A stretch of 64,000 bases of DNA from Prochlorococcus sp. scB241_528N17 (GTDB taxonomy: Bacteria > Cyanobacteriota > Cyanobacteriia > PCC-6307 > Cyanobiaceae). The stretch lies in contig JFLG01000001.1 of assembly GCA_000634735.1 (NCBI GenBank), forward strand, positions 62,001 through 126,000. Direction: 5' to 3'. Each line of letters starts with the position of its first letter. The first letter of the stretch is position 1. The notes beneath the pieces are model-generated. The model had not been told where the DNA came from, made no database searches, and saw only the letters and a program-made list of their open reading frames with translations. Shown here piece after piece: positions 39,752 through 50,281 of this stretch. The position numbers and the translations under genes were made by a program.

Positions 39752-40088
39752 AATCCAAAAAAAATAGTGTCTGTGGAAATCAGTTAAAAACAAACTTAAT
39801 TTGTTGAAAAGTAAATAATAAGAAATTCTATTTGTTAAATAAATTTGAAATTTTCGAAAAAAGAAAAAATTATTCAACAAATTAAAAATTTTTTACACAT
39901 ATTTTTTCCTTCCTAAACTAAGTAAAAAAGCTATTTAATTTAAGAATTCCACAGTTCCCACAAGAACTACTACTACTAAAGTTTTTATTTTATTATTTAT
40001 TTTTATATTAGAAAAGGATAAAAAATAAATTTATTGAATTTAATTTACGAAAAAAGTATATTGTATTTGTAAAAAGTTCCAAATACCG
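39752..40088. other. Putative chromosomal replication origin (337-base gene-free stretch)
   Basis: No gene is visible. Candidate DnaA boxes, compared with TTTTCCACA: 39772-39780 (minus, ATTTCCACA), 39802-39810 (minus, TTTTCAACA), 39871-39879 (plus, TATTCAACA), 39891-39899 (plus, TTTTACACA), 39945-39953 (plus, AATTCCACA) and 39954-39962 (plus, GTTCCCACA). The first two face left and the last four right. Surrounding DNA is strongly AT-rich, suitable for unwinding, and the stretch abuts dnaN. Each box has one or two mismatches, so the cluster and position matter more than any single site. Confidence 0.6.
40034..40062 (+). promoter_or_regulatory. Sigma-70 type promoter of dnaN
   Basis: TTGAAT (40034-40039) and TATATT (40057-40062) are separated by exactly 17 bases, matching four and five of six consensus positions. 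A start near 40069 would give a leader of about 20 bases before the dnaN ATG. Confidence 0.5.
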
Positions 40089-41246
40089 ATGGAAATTATT
40101 TGTAATCAAAATGAATTAAATAATGCTATTCAACTAGTTAGCAAAGCAGTTGCTTCAAGACCAACCCATCCAATTCTTGCAAATATACTTTTAACAGCTG
40201 ACGAAGGAACTAATAAAATTAGCGTGACAGGATTTGACCTTAATTTAGGAATACAAACTTCTTTTGATGGAAATGTTAAAAATAGTGGAGCTATTACTAT
40301 ACCTTCAAAACTTTTATCGGAAATAGTAAACAAATTGCCTAATGAAACTCCTGTTTCTATAGAAGTTGAAGAGAATTCAGATAATATTTTAATAAAAAGT
40401 GACAGAGGCTCTTTTAATCTTAAAGGGATCACCTCTGATGAATATCCTAATTTGCCATTTGTTGAAAGCGGTACTTCTTTGAATATCGATCCTAGTTCTT
40501 TTTTAAAGGCTTTAAAATCTACCATTTTTGCCAGTAGTAATGATGATTCAAAGCAGCTACTCACAGGTGTCAATTTTACCTTCAAACCAAATTATTTAGA
40601 GTCTGCTTCTACAGATGGCCATAGATTGGCTGTTGCTTTAATTGGTAATGAAGAACATATCGAAAATAAAGAAAACTTAATTTCAAATGTTGATGATTTA
40701 TCGGTAACTATCCCAACTAGATCATTAAGAGAAATTGAAAAACTTGTATCTTTGAGAAGCTCAGAAAATTTAATTAAGCTTTTCTATGACAAAGGTCAAT
40801 TAGTATTTATATCTTCTAATCAAATAATAACTACAAGAACTTTAGAAGGTAATTATCCTAATTATTCACAATTAATTCCTGATTCTTTTTCTAAAATTCT
40901 AAATTTTAATACAAAAACATTAATTGATGCATTAGAAAGAATTGCTGTTTTGGCTGATCAGCAAAGTAGTGTTGTAAAGATTAAATTAGATGATAAAGAT
41001 TTAGCTTCAATCAGCGCAGATGCTCAAGATATTGGAAATGCAAATGAATCAATACCTGTTTCTTATTCTGGAGAAAATTTTGATATTGCATTTAACGTTA
41101 GATATCTTTTAGAAGGTTTAAAAGTTATTGCTTCTGAAAATGTACTTTTAAAGTGCAACATTGCAACTACTCCAGCTGTTTTTGTACCAGAAGATAATCT
41201 TAATTCTTTTACTTATCTAGTTATGCCCGTCCAGGTTCGTTCTTAA
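40089..41246 (+). CDS. dnaN: DNA polymerase III sliding clamp, beta subunit
   Basis: 385 residues, three clamp domains. It begins MEIICNQNELNNAIQLVSKA and contains RPTHPILANILL, TDGHRLAVA near 178 and the family ending YLVMPVQVRS. The ring encircles DNA and tethers the polymerase. In many bacteria dnaA precedes dnaN; here thrC does, which agrees with the picocyanobacterial arrangement. The next gene starts one base after its stop. Confidence 0.97.
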   Translation: MEIICNQNELNNAIQLVSKAVASRPTHPILANILLTADEGTNKISVTGFDLNLGIQTSFDGNVKNSGAITIPSKLLSEIVNKLPNETPVSIEVEENSDNILIKSDRGSFNLKGITSDEYPNLPFVESGTSLNIDPSSFLKALKSTIFASSNDDSKQLLTGVNFTFKPNYLESASTDGHRLAVALIGNEEHIENKENLISNVDDLSVTIPTRSLREIEKLVSLRSSENLIKLFYDKGQLVFISSNQIITTRTLEGNYPNYSQLIPDSFSKILNFNTKTLIDALERIAVLADQQSSVVKIKLDDKDLASISADAQDIGNANESIPVSYSGENFDIAFNVRYLLEGLKVIASENVLLKCNIATTPAVFVPEDNLNSFTYLVMPVQVRS

Positions 41247-41247
41247 T

Positions 41248-41955
41248 TTGAAATTACCTAAAGAAATTTTATTAAGTGAATTACTAAATTATAGTGTTAA
41301 GGGTAATATGGTCCTTAATTATGGAAATGGTGAAAATGTTTGGATGCATCCTCCAGTTCATCGGATTTTAGGATGGTACTCTCGTCCATCAAATTTTGAT
41401 TTAAAAAGAAATGTTTGGCGATTAAATCAAATTACTCAAATAATAGATAATGAAATTTATGTCAAAGGTGATCCTGCTATTTCTGATTTAGCAACTTTAA
41501 ATAGGTTCCCAACTTTAATAGAAGCTAATCTTATAAATATAAAAGGATCAAAAATAGGAGTAATTGCAGATTTTTTATTTGAAATGAAAACGGGTAAAAT
41601 TATTTATTACTTAGTTTCTAGATCTAATCCTAAGATTCCGGGTTCTAGTAGATGGAAATTAAATATTGATAATATCAATGATCAACAACCGGGATTGGTA
41701 TTTTGTGAAATTAATTCTTTAGATGATTTATCTTTAATAAAATCAAGTATTAAAAATGAATTTATGCAAAAAGGAAAAAAAATTTTTGATAAATTTGATG
41801 ATATGAAAAATATTGCTTCTAATAGATTAGAGGAATGGCTTGAAGAAGATGAAGATATTAGCCAAAACTTAGATTTTAAGCAAAAAAGTTTTTATAATAA
41901 TGAAAGAACATCTATACCATTTAGTGAAAAAAAAGAAGATGATCCTTGGATATAA
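41248..41955 (+). CDS. PRC-barrel domain protein next to dnaN
   Basis: 235 residues from TTG 41248, one base after dnaN. The middle part has a PRC-barrel pattern (NLINIKGSKIGVIADFLF then TGKIIYYLVSRSNP, about 93-130), and a related barrel-like first half contains VHRILGWYSRP. The C-terminal 70 residues are charged and probably helical or disordered, ending EDDPWI. No catalytic residue is evident. PRC barrels bind RNA or proteins. The function is unknown; tight coupling to dnaN and purL suggests a constitutive housekeeping role. Confidence 0.72.
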   Translation: MKLPKEILLSELLNYSVKGNMVLNYGNGENVWMHPPVHRILGWYSRPSNFDLKRNVWRLNQITQIIDNEIYVKGDPAISDLATLNRFPTLIEANLINIKGSKIGVIADFLFEMKTGKIIYYLVSRSNPKIPGSSRWKLNIDNINDQQPGLVFCEINSLDDLSLIKSSIKNEFMQKGKKIFDKFDDMKNIASNRLEEWLEEDEDISQNLDFKQKSFYNNERTSIPFSEKKEDDPWI

Positions 41956-41958
41956 ATA

Positions 41959-44298
41959 ATGATAAATCAAGAAAATAATGATCTATATGATCTTAATAAA
42001 GCACTCAAAGTCGAAAATTTAACACTTAATGATTACGAAGAAATTTGCAAAAGATTAAAGAGAAAACCTAATAGAACTGAATTAGGTATGTTTGGCGTTA
42101 TGTGGTCTGAACATTGTTGTTATAGAAATTCAAAACCTTTATTATCTAAGTTCCCCACTAAAGGTAAAAATGTTTTAGTTGGACCTGGAGAAAATGCTGG
42201 AGTTATTGATGTTGGAAATAATCAAAAACTTGTTTTTAAAATAGAAAGTCATAATCATCCTTCTGCTATTGAACCTTTTCAAGGAGCAGCAACAGGTGTA
42301 GGAGGAATTTTAAGAGATATATTTACAATGGGTGCAAGGCCAATCGCAGTTTTGAATTCATTGAGATTCGGCAACCTTGATAAATCATCAAATGTTGATT
42401 TACTACAAGGAGTTGTATCCGGTATTGCACATTATGGAAATTGTGTAGGTGTGCCGACTGTTGGAGGTGAAATTGACTTTGATGATAGTTATTCTGGAAA
42501 TCCTTTAGTGAATGTTATGGCTTTAGGACTTTTAGAGACCGAGGAAATCGTTTGTTCTGGAGCTAAAAATGTAGGCTCACCAGTGTTATATGTTGGAAAT
42601 ACAACTGGTAGTGATGGTGTTGGTGGTGCTAGTTTTGCTAGTTCAGAATTAACTATAAATTCATTGGATGATAGACCAGCAGTTCAGGTAGGGGATCCAT
42701 TTATTGAGAAAAGTCTTATTGAAGCTTGTTTGGATGCTTTCAAGACAGGGGATGTAATTGCAGCTCAAGATATGGGCGCTGCAGGTTTGACATGTAGTAG
42801 CGCAGAAATGGCCGCAAATGGAAATTTAGGGATATCTATTGATTTAGATTTGGTCCCTTCTAGAGAAGATGATATGTCCTCATACCAATATTTATTATCT
42901 GAATCGCAAGAAAGAATGTTGTTTGTCGTTAAAGAAGAAAAAATTAATGATTTAATAGAAAAATTTAATAAGTGGGGATTATATGCCAGTGTTATCGGTG
43001 AAGTGATAGGAACTAATGAGGTAATTATTTCTCATAAAGGTAAAATTGTAGCCCAAATACCTACTTCTGCCTTATCTGATGATACTCCTGTAAATTTTCA
43101 CAACATAATTAATAATCCACCCGATGATCTTTTAAAGAAATGGGAATGGAAAGAAAATGATTTACCAGAAATTAATGAGCAAAAAATATTTTCATTGAAG
43201 GAAAATAAGAATTTTTCTTTTTCAGAAATTATTTTAAAACTACTCTCTAATCCATCAATTGCTTCTAAACGATGGATTTATAAACAATATGACTCTCAAG
43301 TACAGGCAAATACAGTATTTAAACCTGGAAAATCAGATGCAGCAGTAGTAAGACTAAGGGAACAAAACAAAAAAAATAAAAGTAAAGTATTTTCTGGTGT
43401 CGCTGCTTCAGTTGATTGCAATAGTAGATGGGTTGCGCTTGATCCTTTTAGAGGATCGATCGCTGCCGTTGCAGAGTCCGCTAGAAATGTTAGTTGTGTT
43501 GGGGCTGAACCAGTAGCAATTACCAATAATTTAAATTTTTCTTCTCCTGAGAATGACATAGGATATTGGCAACTTTCATCTTCATGTAATGGAATTGCTG
43601 AAGCCTGTAAAGCTTTAGAAACTCCTGTTACAGGAGGTAATGTATCTTTATATAATGAATCTAAAAATAAGGAAAATCTAATTACTCCTATCAATCCTAC
43701 TCCTGTTATTGGAATGGTTGGAAAGATAGATAATGTCGAAAAAGCTATAAGTAGTGAATGGAAAAATATTGAAGATCAAATATGGTTAATTGGTTCTTCT
43801 AAATCAGAAATAAAAATTGCAGCTAGTTCTTATCTAGAATATTTTCATGGAGAAATTACAGGTAGGCCTCCAAAAATAGATTTGTTGGATGAAAAGTTTT
43901 GCCAGAGTTTTTTAAGAAATGCGATTTTAAAAAGTCTTGTAGTTTCTTCTCACGATATAAGTGACGGAGGTTTAGCTATAGCTTTAGCAGAGTCTTGTAT
44001 TTCGTCCTCGAGGGGCGCAACTATAGAATTAGAGAAAGATTTAAATAGAGTTGATAATTTATTGTTTGCCGAAGGGGGATCAAGAATTATTTTTTCAATT
44101 AGTAAAATGAAACGAAATGAATGGTTTGATTATTTAAAACAAAATCAAATAAAAATTCCTTCAAGTGTGTATGTAAAAAAAATAGGATACGTATCTAGTG
44201 ATACTCTGAAGATAAAAATTAACGAAAAAAATATTTGCAATATTAGGGTTGAGGAATTAACCGAAAAATTTAATAATAGTATTTCAGATTATTTTTAA
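41959..44298 (+). CDS. purL: Phosphoribosylformylglycinamidine synthase subunit PurL
   Basis: 779 residues, the small PurL type that works with separate PurS and PurQ, neither of which is in the window. Motifs include [15 protein letters not shown], the substrate-binding [20 protein letters not shown] and [15 protein letters not shown] in the first half, and the repeated half with [13 protein letters not shown] and [12 protein letters not shown]. It amidates FGAR to FGAM in purine synthesis. Start is three bases after the PRC-barrel gene; purF follows after 47 bases. Confidence 0.97.
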   Translation: MINQENNDLYDLNKALKVENLTLNDYEEICKRLKRKPNRTELGMFGVMWSEHCCYRNSKPLLSKFPTKGKNVLVGPGENAGVIDVGNNQKLVFKIESHNHPSAIEPFQGAATGVGGILRDIFTMGARPIAVLNSLRFGNLDKSSNVDLLQGVVSGIAHYGNCVGVPTVGGEIDFDDSYSGNPLVNVMALGLLETEEIVCSGAKNVGSPVLYVGNTTGSDGVGGASFASSELTINSLDDRPAVQVGDPFIEKSLIEACLDAFKTGDVIAAQDMGAAGLTCSSAEMAANGNLGISIDLDLVPSREDDMSSYQYLLSESQERMLFVVKEEKINDLIEKFNKWGLYASVIGEVIGTNEVIISHKGKIVAQIPTSALSDDTPVNFHNIINNPPDDLLKKWEWKENDLPEINEQKIFSLKENKNFSFSEIILKLLSNPSIASKRWIYKQYDSQVQANTVFKPGKSDAAVVRLREQNKKNKSKVFSGVAASVDCNSRWVALDPFRGSIAAVAESARNVSCVGAEPVAITNNLNFSSPENDIGYWQLSSSCNGIAEACKALETPVTGGNVSLYNESKNKENLITPINPTPVIGMVGKIDNVEKAISSEWKNIEDQIWLIGSSKSEIKIAASSYLEYFHGEITGRPPKIDLLDEKFCQSFLRNAILKSLVVSSHDISDGGLAIALAESCISSSRGATIELEKDLNRVDNLLFAEGGSRIIFSISKMKRNEWFDYLKQNQIKIPSSVYVKKIGYVSSDTLKIKINEKNICNIRVEELTEKFNNSISDYF

Positions 44299-44345
44299 TT
44301 ATGAAAACCATTTCTCAACTATTAATCTTTTTGAGATATTAAGTT

Positions 44346-45806
44346 ATGTGCGGAATAGTTGGAATCGTTTCTTCAAATGATGTAAATCAACAAATTTACG
44401 ATAGTCTTTTGCTTTTGCAGCATAGAGGTCAAGACTCAACAGGTATAGCAACAATGGAAAATACTGTTTTTCATATACATAAGGTTAAAGGTCAGGTTAA
44501 TACTGCTTATAGAACTAGAGATATGAGGAATTTAATTGGCAAAATTGGATTGGGTCATGTTCGGTATGCAACAAAGGGATCAGCAGAAAGTGTAGAAGAA
44601 GCACAGCCTTTTTATGTTAATGCACCTTATGGAATTGTTTTGATACATAATGGAAATTTGACTAATACCAGAGATTTAGAAAAACAGTTGTTTAATGTCG
44701 ATAAGCGCCATACAAATTCTTCAAGTGATACTGAAATGTTGCTAAATGTATTTGCGACAGAATTACAAGAACAAATTCATAATCAAAAATTAGAACCTGA
44801 TATTATTTTTAATGCGGTCAAATCTTTACATAAAAGAATTCAGGGATCATATGCTTCAATTGCATTAATTTCGGGACATGGTTTATTAGCATTTAGAGAT
44901 CCTTTTGGTATTAGGCCTTTAGTCATAGGGAAAAGACTTTCATTAGCCACAAAAAAAGAAGAATGGATGGTTGCAAGCGAATCTTTAGTACTAGAGAATA
45001 ATGATTATCAAATAGTGAGAGATGTAGATCCAGGAGAAGCTGTTTTCATAAATCTTGATGGGGAATTTTTCTCTAAGCAATGTTCTGAAAATCCAATGTT
45101 ATTTCCCTGTTCTTTTGAATATGTTTACTTAGCCAGGCCAGATTCAATTATGAATGGAATTTCCGTCTATAAAGCTCGTTTAAAGATGGGAGATTATTTA
45201 GCAGAAACAATAAAAGAAACAATTAATTCTGGAGATATTGATGTAGTTATGCCTATTCCTGATTCATCTCGACCTGCGGCAATGCAAGTTGCAAGACAGT
45301 TAGGGATAGAATATAGGGAAGGTTTTTTTAAAAATAGATATGTTGGTAGAACATTCATAATGCCTGGTCAGCAGAAACGTAAGAAATCTGTAAGGCAAAA
45401 ATTAAATGCCATGAGTGCAGAGTTTAAAAATAAAAATGTATTAATTGTTGATGACTCGATAGTAAGAGGTACTACTTCAAAAGAAATTGTTCAGATGGCT
45501 AAAGATGCAGGAGCAAATAAAGTATTTTTTACTTCAGCAGCTCCCCCTGTTCGTTATCCCCATGTTTATGGAATTAATATGCCTAATAGAGATGAATTAA
45601 TAGCTCATAATAGGACAATAAGTGAAATCGCCGATAAACTTGAAATTGATAACCTTGTTTATCAAAGTGTTGAAAGTTTGCGTAAATCTATAATAAGTGA
45701 TTCTCCTATTAAAGGTTTAGAGATGAGTTGTTTTACTGGTGATTATGTAACTGGAACAGTAAATCAAGAATATTTAAATTGGGTTGAAAATGAATATAAA
45801 TCTTAG
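44346..45806 (+). CDS. purF: Amidophosphoribosyltransferase
   Basis: 486 residues. The initiator Met is followed directly by Cys2 ([10 protein letters not shown]), so the Ntn-type glutaminase nucleophile is exposed by removing Met only, without the propeptide of some relatives. The glutaminase half has [13 protein letters not shown]; the transferase half has the PRPP loop [16 protein letters not shown] near 371. It makes phosphoribosylamine, the first committed purine step. It follows purL; the stop overlaps the convergent gyrA-family stop by four bases. Confidence 0.97.
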   Translation: MCGIVGIVSSNDVNQQIYDSLLLLQHRGQDSTGIATMENTVFHIHKVKGQVNTAYRTRDMRNLIGKIGLGHVRYATKGSAESVEEAQPFYVNAPYGIVLIHNGNLTNTRDLEKQLFNVDKRHTNSSSDTEMLLNVFATELQEQIHNQKLEPDIIFNAVKSLHKRIQGSYASIALISGHGLLAFRDPFGIRPLVIGKRLSLATKKEEWMVASESLVLENNDYQIVRDVDPGEAVFINLDGEFFSKQCSENPMLFPCSFEYVYLARPDSIMNGISVYKARLKMGDYLAETIKETINSGDIDVVMPIPDSSRPAAMQVARQLGIEYREGFFKNRYVGRTFIMPGQQKRKKSVRQKLNAMSAEFKNKNVLIVDDSIVRGTTSKEIVQMAKDAGANKVFFTSAAPPVRYPHVYGINMPNRDELIAHNRTISEIADKLEIDNLVYQSVESLRKSIISDSPIKGLEMSCFTGDYVTGTVNQEYLNWVENEYKS

Positions 45807-48244
45807 TCGAGAAAGTTTTCAAGTCGGAAACAATTTTCAAGGTATTCATCATTATCTAATTTAAAAAAATCAATTAAAAAGTTTGATTTATTGGATTTGA
45901 AATTTAATTTATTTAGGTCCAATCTTGCAGATTTATTTTTATTAGTTTCAATATCAAGGTAATGGTTACTTGCCATTATTTTGAGGAAGTAATCGTTTTT
46001 AAGATAGGTTTTTTCATTCAAATATCCTAAATTGTTTTCATTTGAGCAGTAAATTTCATTACTGTTTATGCAAAAGATTATTCCTTGTTTAGATATTAAA
46101 AAAATATTTTCTCCATCATGGAATGTACAACAAGAAACGATTTTTTCAGTTGGTAAAAGTTTTGCAATTATTAATCCTTGGGATTGTTTAGAAGTTGGCG
46201 TTAAAAATTTATTTGATAAATTAAATTTAAAAATTCTTCCTATCGAGGTTAATATTATTAAATCTTTGTTTTCATTAGAAATAAAAGAATCAATTGTTTT
46301 TAAATTATTTTTTAATTTTGTAATAGTGAAAGATCTATTACTTTTAATCATATCTTCATCAAATAAAACTTTTTTAAATCTTCCATTTGAATTTATTATG
46401 CATAAATAATTTTTAGTCTCTTTTTGAATTGAATGAAAATTTATGATTTCACTAGGATGAATATTTCCAAGAATTTTTTTATCTAATTTATAGTCGTTAT
46501 TAATATTTGATTCCCAATCAATGTTAAATACTTTTCCCGTATTTGTGATTCCAATTAATTTTATATTTTTTTCAATATTACATATAAATTTTTGAATATT
46601 TTTATTATCTATAATCTTATTTACAACTTCAAATGATTTCTTGTAATTAGTTAAAATCATTTTTTTTAAATAGAGTCTATTATCTATGTATAATTTTGTT
46701 TTTTTATTTATAAATTCTTCTAATATCTGATTATTAAGCGTTTCTAATTCTTCATTTTGATTTATATTTTTAATTATTTTTGTTTTACGTATTACATTAT
46801 ATTTTTTCTTCAATATTAATAATTCTTCTATGAGTAATTTAAGTAACAATTCTCTTTCGTTCAATAATTTTTGAAAGTAATTCTTTTTTTCTTGTAAATT
46901 TTTTATTTCATTGTCAATTTGATTTTTTTCTAGATTTGTTAATTTTTTTAGTGGCATATCCAAAACTGAATTTGCTTGTTTTTCACTTAAGAAAAATTTT
47001 TCTACTAATTTTGATCTAGCTTGTACAGAATTTTCCGATTCTTCAATAATTTCGATAACTTTTTTTATGTTTTTTGTAGCTTTAGATAAACCTTCTGATA
47101 TTTCAAGTTTATCAAGGGTATTTTTTAGATAATAAAAAGTTCTTTTTCTAATTGTTTCTTCTCTAAATTCAAGAAAATAGTTGAGATATTTTTTCAGATT
47201 TAGTTGTACAGGCTTGCCTTTAATTAAAGCTAAGAATATTGCTCCAAAGTTTGTTTGGAGAGTTGTTTTTTTATATAAATTAGAAATAACAAGTTCAGAA
47301 TTAGAATCTTTTTTTAGTTCTATTACAATTCTCATTCCATCTCTGTCGCTCTCATCCCTAATATCAGAAATCCCAATAATCTTGCCTGAATTAACAAGTT
47401 CTGCTAGTTTCTCAATCCAACCTGCTTTATTAATTTGGTAAGGAAGTTCCGTAATTATTATTGCATTTTTTTTATGTTTCCCTTTGCCTAAATTCACCTC
47501 TTCCGTATTTACAACGCCTCTTATCGTTATAGATCCTTTTCCAGTTTGATAAAGTTCTTCTACTGCACGACTATAAATTATTTCTCCGCCTGTAGGAAAA
47601 TCAGGTCCTTGGATAATGTTAGAGAGTTTTTTATCACTAATATCTTTATTTTTAACTAAGGCAACTAAACCATCTACAATTTCTCCTAGGTTGTGAGGCG
47701 GAATGTTTGTTGCCATGCCAACAGCAATGCCTGATGAGCCGTTCAATAATAAAAATGGAAGTTGGGCTGGAAGAACATCTGGTTCTTTTTGAGAACCGTC
47801 AAAGTTATTTGAAAAGTTTACTGTTTCTGATCCAATTTCTTCAAGAAATCCTTTATGAGCTATTGGAGCTAATCTGGTCTCAGTATATCTCATTGCTGCA
47901 GGTGGATCATTATCTACAGACCCAAAATTTCCATGACCGTCAAGAGTAGGATATTTAGTTGAAAAATTTTGTACTAGCTTTACTAATGCATCATAAACCG
48001 CTTGATCACCGTGAGGATGGTATTTCCCAAGCACATCTCCAACAACTCTTGCACACTTCCTAAATGGTTTATCAGGTGTTAAACCCAATTCGTACATTGC
48101 AAATATGATTCTTCTTTGTACAGGTTTAAGACCGTCTCTTGCATCAGGCAAAGCACGTCCAACTATTACGCTCATTGCATACTCCAAATAAGAACGTTGC
48201 ATTTCTTCTTGAAGTGAGATGGAAGTGAAGTTTTTCTTATCCAT
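45803..48244 (-). CDS. Type IIA topoisomerase A subunit (GyrA/ParC family)
   Basis: 813 residues. The breakage-reunion domain is well conserved: [35 protein letters not shown] and the catalytic Tyr120 in AAMRYTETR. The C-terminal wrapping domain (about 490-813) is strongly biased to Asn, Lys, Ile and Phe, and I find no GyrA box (QRRGGKG); the nearest match is SKQSQGL. The protein may therefore be a ParC-like or specialised second A subunit rather than the supercoiling gyrase. Cyanobacteria often carry two such genes. Position near the origin is a known feature of related genomes. Confidence 0.85.
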   Translation of the reverse strand: MDKKNFTSISLQEEMQRSYLEYAMSVIVGRALPDARDGLKPVQRRIIFAMYELGLTPDKPFRKCARVVGDVLGKYHPHGDQAVYDALVKLVQNFSTKYPTLDGHGNFGSVDNDPPAAMRYTETRLAPIAHKGFLEEIGSETVNFSNNFDGSQKEPDVLPAQLPFLLLNGSSGIAVGMATNIPPHNLGEIVDGLVALVKNKDISDKKLSNIIQGPDFPTGGEIIYSRAVEELYQTGKGSITIRGVVNTEEVNLGKGKHKKNAIIITELPYQINKAGWIEKLAELVNSGKIIGISDIRDESDRDGMRIVIELKKDSNSELVISNLYKKTTLQTNFGAIFLALIKGKPVQLNLKKYLNYFLEFREETIRKRTFYYLKNTLDKLEISEGLSKATKNIKKVIEIIEESENSVQARSKLVEKFFLSEKQANSVLDMPLKKLTNLEKNQIDNEIKNLQEKKNYFQKLLNERELLLKLLIEELLILKKKYNVIRKTKIIKNINQNEELETLNNQILEEFINKKTKLYIDNRLYLKKMILTNYKKSFEVVNKIIDNKNIQKFICNIEKNIKLIGITNTGKVFNIDWESNINNDYKLDKKILGNIHPSEIINFHSIQKETKNYLCIINSNGRFKKVLFDEDMIKSNRSFTITKLKNNLKTIDSFISNENKDLIILTSIGRIFKFNLSNKFLTPTSKQSQGLIIAKLLPTEKIVSCCTFHDGENIFLISKQGIIFCINSNEIYCSNENNLGYLNEKTYLKNDYFLKIMASNHYLDIETNKNKSARLDLNKLNFKSNKSNFLIDFFKLDNDEYLENCFRLENFLD

Positions 48245-48321
48245 TAGAGTGCAAAATTGAATAATTATTAATTATTTAAATTAAGACTAATAGGTAAAAC
48301 AATATTTACCAGTATTCAACA

Positions 48322-49185
48322 TTAAGTTGATTCATTTATTTTGGATTTTGCCAGTATTACATCTTTTTTTAGTTGTTCATTTTGTAAAAGAATTTCTGTA
48401 GTGGCTTGTAATTTTTCACCCCATAACTGTTCTTTTCTATAATCATAATTGACATATCTGGGATCTTTAGCCAAAGCTTTTTTTGCCAGCTGAATCGCTA
48501 ATTTATTATTTTGAATATTTATACATGATGCTAGGCCTAGTAATGGTTCTGCATTTTCCTCTATTGATATTGCACTTTCAAAAAGTTTGATTGAGAGATT
48601 TATATTGTTTCTTTCGAAGTAAGCTAAACCTTGATTATTGATTGCTTGCCAGAAATCAGGTTTAATTTTTATAGATTTATCAAACAATTTGATAGCTCCC
48701 AAATAATTTTTTTCCATTAATAAAATATTTCCTAATTGAAAAATAGCTTTGTGGTTATTAGGCTCAATCTTTATTCCTTTTTCTAAAGCACTCTTTGCTT
48801 TTGTTTGTTGTGAAATTTTTAGATAAACATTACTTTTAGCAAAATATATTTCACTAATATTTGAATTGATCTGTTCTGCTTTATTTAGAGACTTTAATGC
48901 GTTTTTGTATTTTTTGTTAGCTATTTGTGCTTCTGCCAAAATCAACCATAGTTTTTCATCTTTTGCATTTATTTTTACTGCTAATTTGGCTAAGTTAAGG
49001 CTGTCTTCATATTGACCAAAATAAAGCATTTGATATGCATTTTTGCCAATATATAAACTTTGTTTTTGTAAATTCTTTATTGTCGGCAAATAATAATAGG
49101 GAACTATTGCTCGAACTATTTCTATTTGAAAAAAGTAAAAACAGATCAAGAAGATCCAGATTGTTTTTTTTAAAAACTCCTTCAT
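48322..49185 (-). CDS. TPR-repeat protein with N-terminal membrane anchor or signal peptide
   Basis: 287 residues. Residues 5-28 (KKTIWIFLICFYFFQIEIVRAI) form a signal peptide or anchor. Several tetratricopeptide units follow between about 45 and 245, recognisable by repeats of A-x(3)-NPxxxxAxxxLG type such as NHKAIFQLGNILLMEKNYLG and INNQGLAYFERNNINLS. Such repeats bind proteins; the partner is unknown. It lies between the gyrA-family gene and queG, 11 bases downstream of queG, on the same strand. Confidence 0.8.
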   Translation of the reverse strand: MKEFLKKTIWIFLICFYFFQIEIVRAIVPYYYLPTIKNLQKQSLYIGKNAYQMLYFGQYEDSLNLAKLAVKINAKDEKLWLILAEAQIANKKYKNALKSLNKAEQINSNISEIYFAKSNVYLKISQQTKAKSALEKGIKIEPNNHKAIFQLGNILLMEKNYLGAIKLFDKSIKIKPDFWQAINNQGLAYFERNNINLSIKLFESAISIEENAEPLLGLASCINIQNNKLAIQLAKKALAKDPRYVNYDYRKEQLWGEKLQATTEILLQNEQLKKDVILAKSKINEST

Positions 49186-49196
49186 ATTTTAATTTT

Positions 49197-50138
49197 TTAT
49201 TCTTTAATATTTGCTTGTATGTTTCTCTTCCACATCCATGGTTTAATTCTTTTTAAAGTAGTACCTTTAAGATTTTCTTGCCACGTTTTATCGTCCCAAT
49301 TGAGGGACTCAATATTAAGATTTTTAATCCATTCTTTCGGTGTAGTTTCATGATTATTGTTGTATGGCACTGATTTATTCCATGGACAAACATCTTGACA
49401 AATATCACATCCTGCTACCCATCCACCTAAATTTTTTTCTATTTTCTTTGGAATAGTTTTATCTCTGCTCTCTATTGTGTGATACGCAATGCAAAGATTT
49501 GACTGTATTACAAATGGTTCTACTATTGCCTTTGTGGGACAATGTTCAATACAAATTTCACATTTTCCACAAAGTGATTGATGAGGTTTATCTGGCATTA
49601 ATTCTTTTGTGAGAATCATAAAACCCAAAGTAAACCAAGAACCATTTTTTTTGCTGATTAAATTACTATTTTTACCTATCCAACCAATTCCTGCCTCCTC
49701 TGCCCATGCTTTTTCAAGAAGAGGAGAGGTATCAACACATATTTTCCATTTGCAATCAGGGATTTCTAGGTCGATCCATTTGCCAATATTCTTTAACTTT
49801 TTTTGAATCACTTTATGATAATCCTCACCTTGGCTAAATTTAGCTACCTTAAGGAAATTGTTGTTGCTGTTTTGTGAATTAATGTAAGTAAATCCAACGC
49901 TTAAAACACTTTTTGCATCTTCAAAAAGTGAGCCTATATTTTTTCTTTTTTCTGCTTCCATCCATTTCATTTCAGCATGATAATTATTTGATAACCATCT
50001 TTCTAATGCATTAGTTCTTAATTTTACCCGCGAACTACCTGGTATTGAGGCTATTCCAGCAAGAGTAAAACCCTCAAAAATAGCTTTTTCTTTTAATTTT
50101 TTACTTATTTCTTTTTTGTCCTGAATCGTATCAATCAT
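49197..50138 (-). CDS. queG: Epoxyqueuosine reductase
   Basis: 313 residues. Two 4Fe-4S clusters: C190, C193, C196 and C200 in CGKCEICIEHC, and C244, C247, C251 in CDICQDVC with C216. The likely catalytic Asp is D135 in CVDTSPLLE. QueG is a cobalamin-dependent enzyme that reduces epoxyqueuosine in tRNA anticodons to queuosine. It lacks the C-terminal HEAT-repeat extension found in E. coli QueG. It complements queE and queC at the left of the window. Confidence 0.93.
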   Translation of the reverse strand: MIDTIQDKKEISKKLKEKAIFEGFTLAGIASIPGSSRVKLRTNALERWLSNNYHAEMKWMEAEKRKNIGSLFEDAKSVLSVGFTYINSQNSNNNFLKVAKFSQGEDYHKVIQKKLKNIGKWIDLEIPDCKWKICVDTSPLLEKAWAEEAGIGWIGKNSNLISKKNGSWFTLGFMILTKELMPDKPHQSLCGKCEICIEHCPTKAIVEPFVIQSNLCIAYHTIESRDKTIPKKIEKNLGGWVAGCDICQDVCPWNKSVPYNNNHETTPKEWIKNLNIESLNWDDKTWQENLKGTTLKRIKPWMWKRNIQANIKE

Positions 50139-50281
50139 TTCTTTTTTTATGGCATTTCTTTTAAAAGTTATTCTTGGAGAATAAACTTAGTAAATAAAAT
50201 AGATATATTTAAGAAAAATATATCCTAACTTTGTAAAAACAGTTAAATTATTAGTAAAGTTAATATAGTTAAAACGTTATT

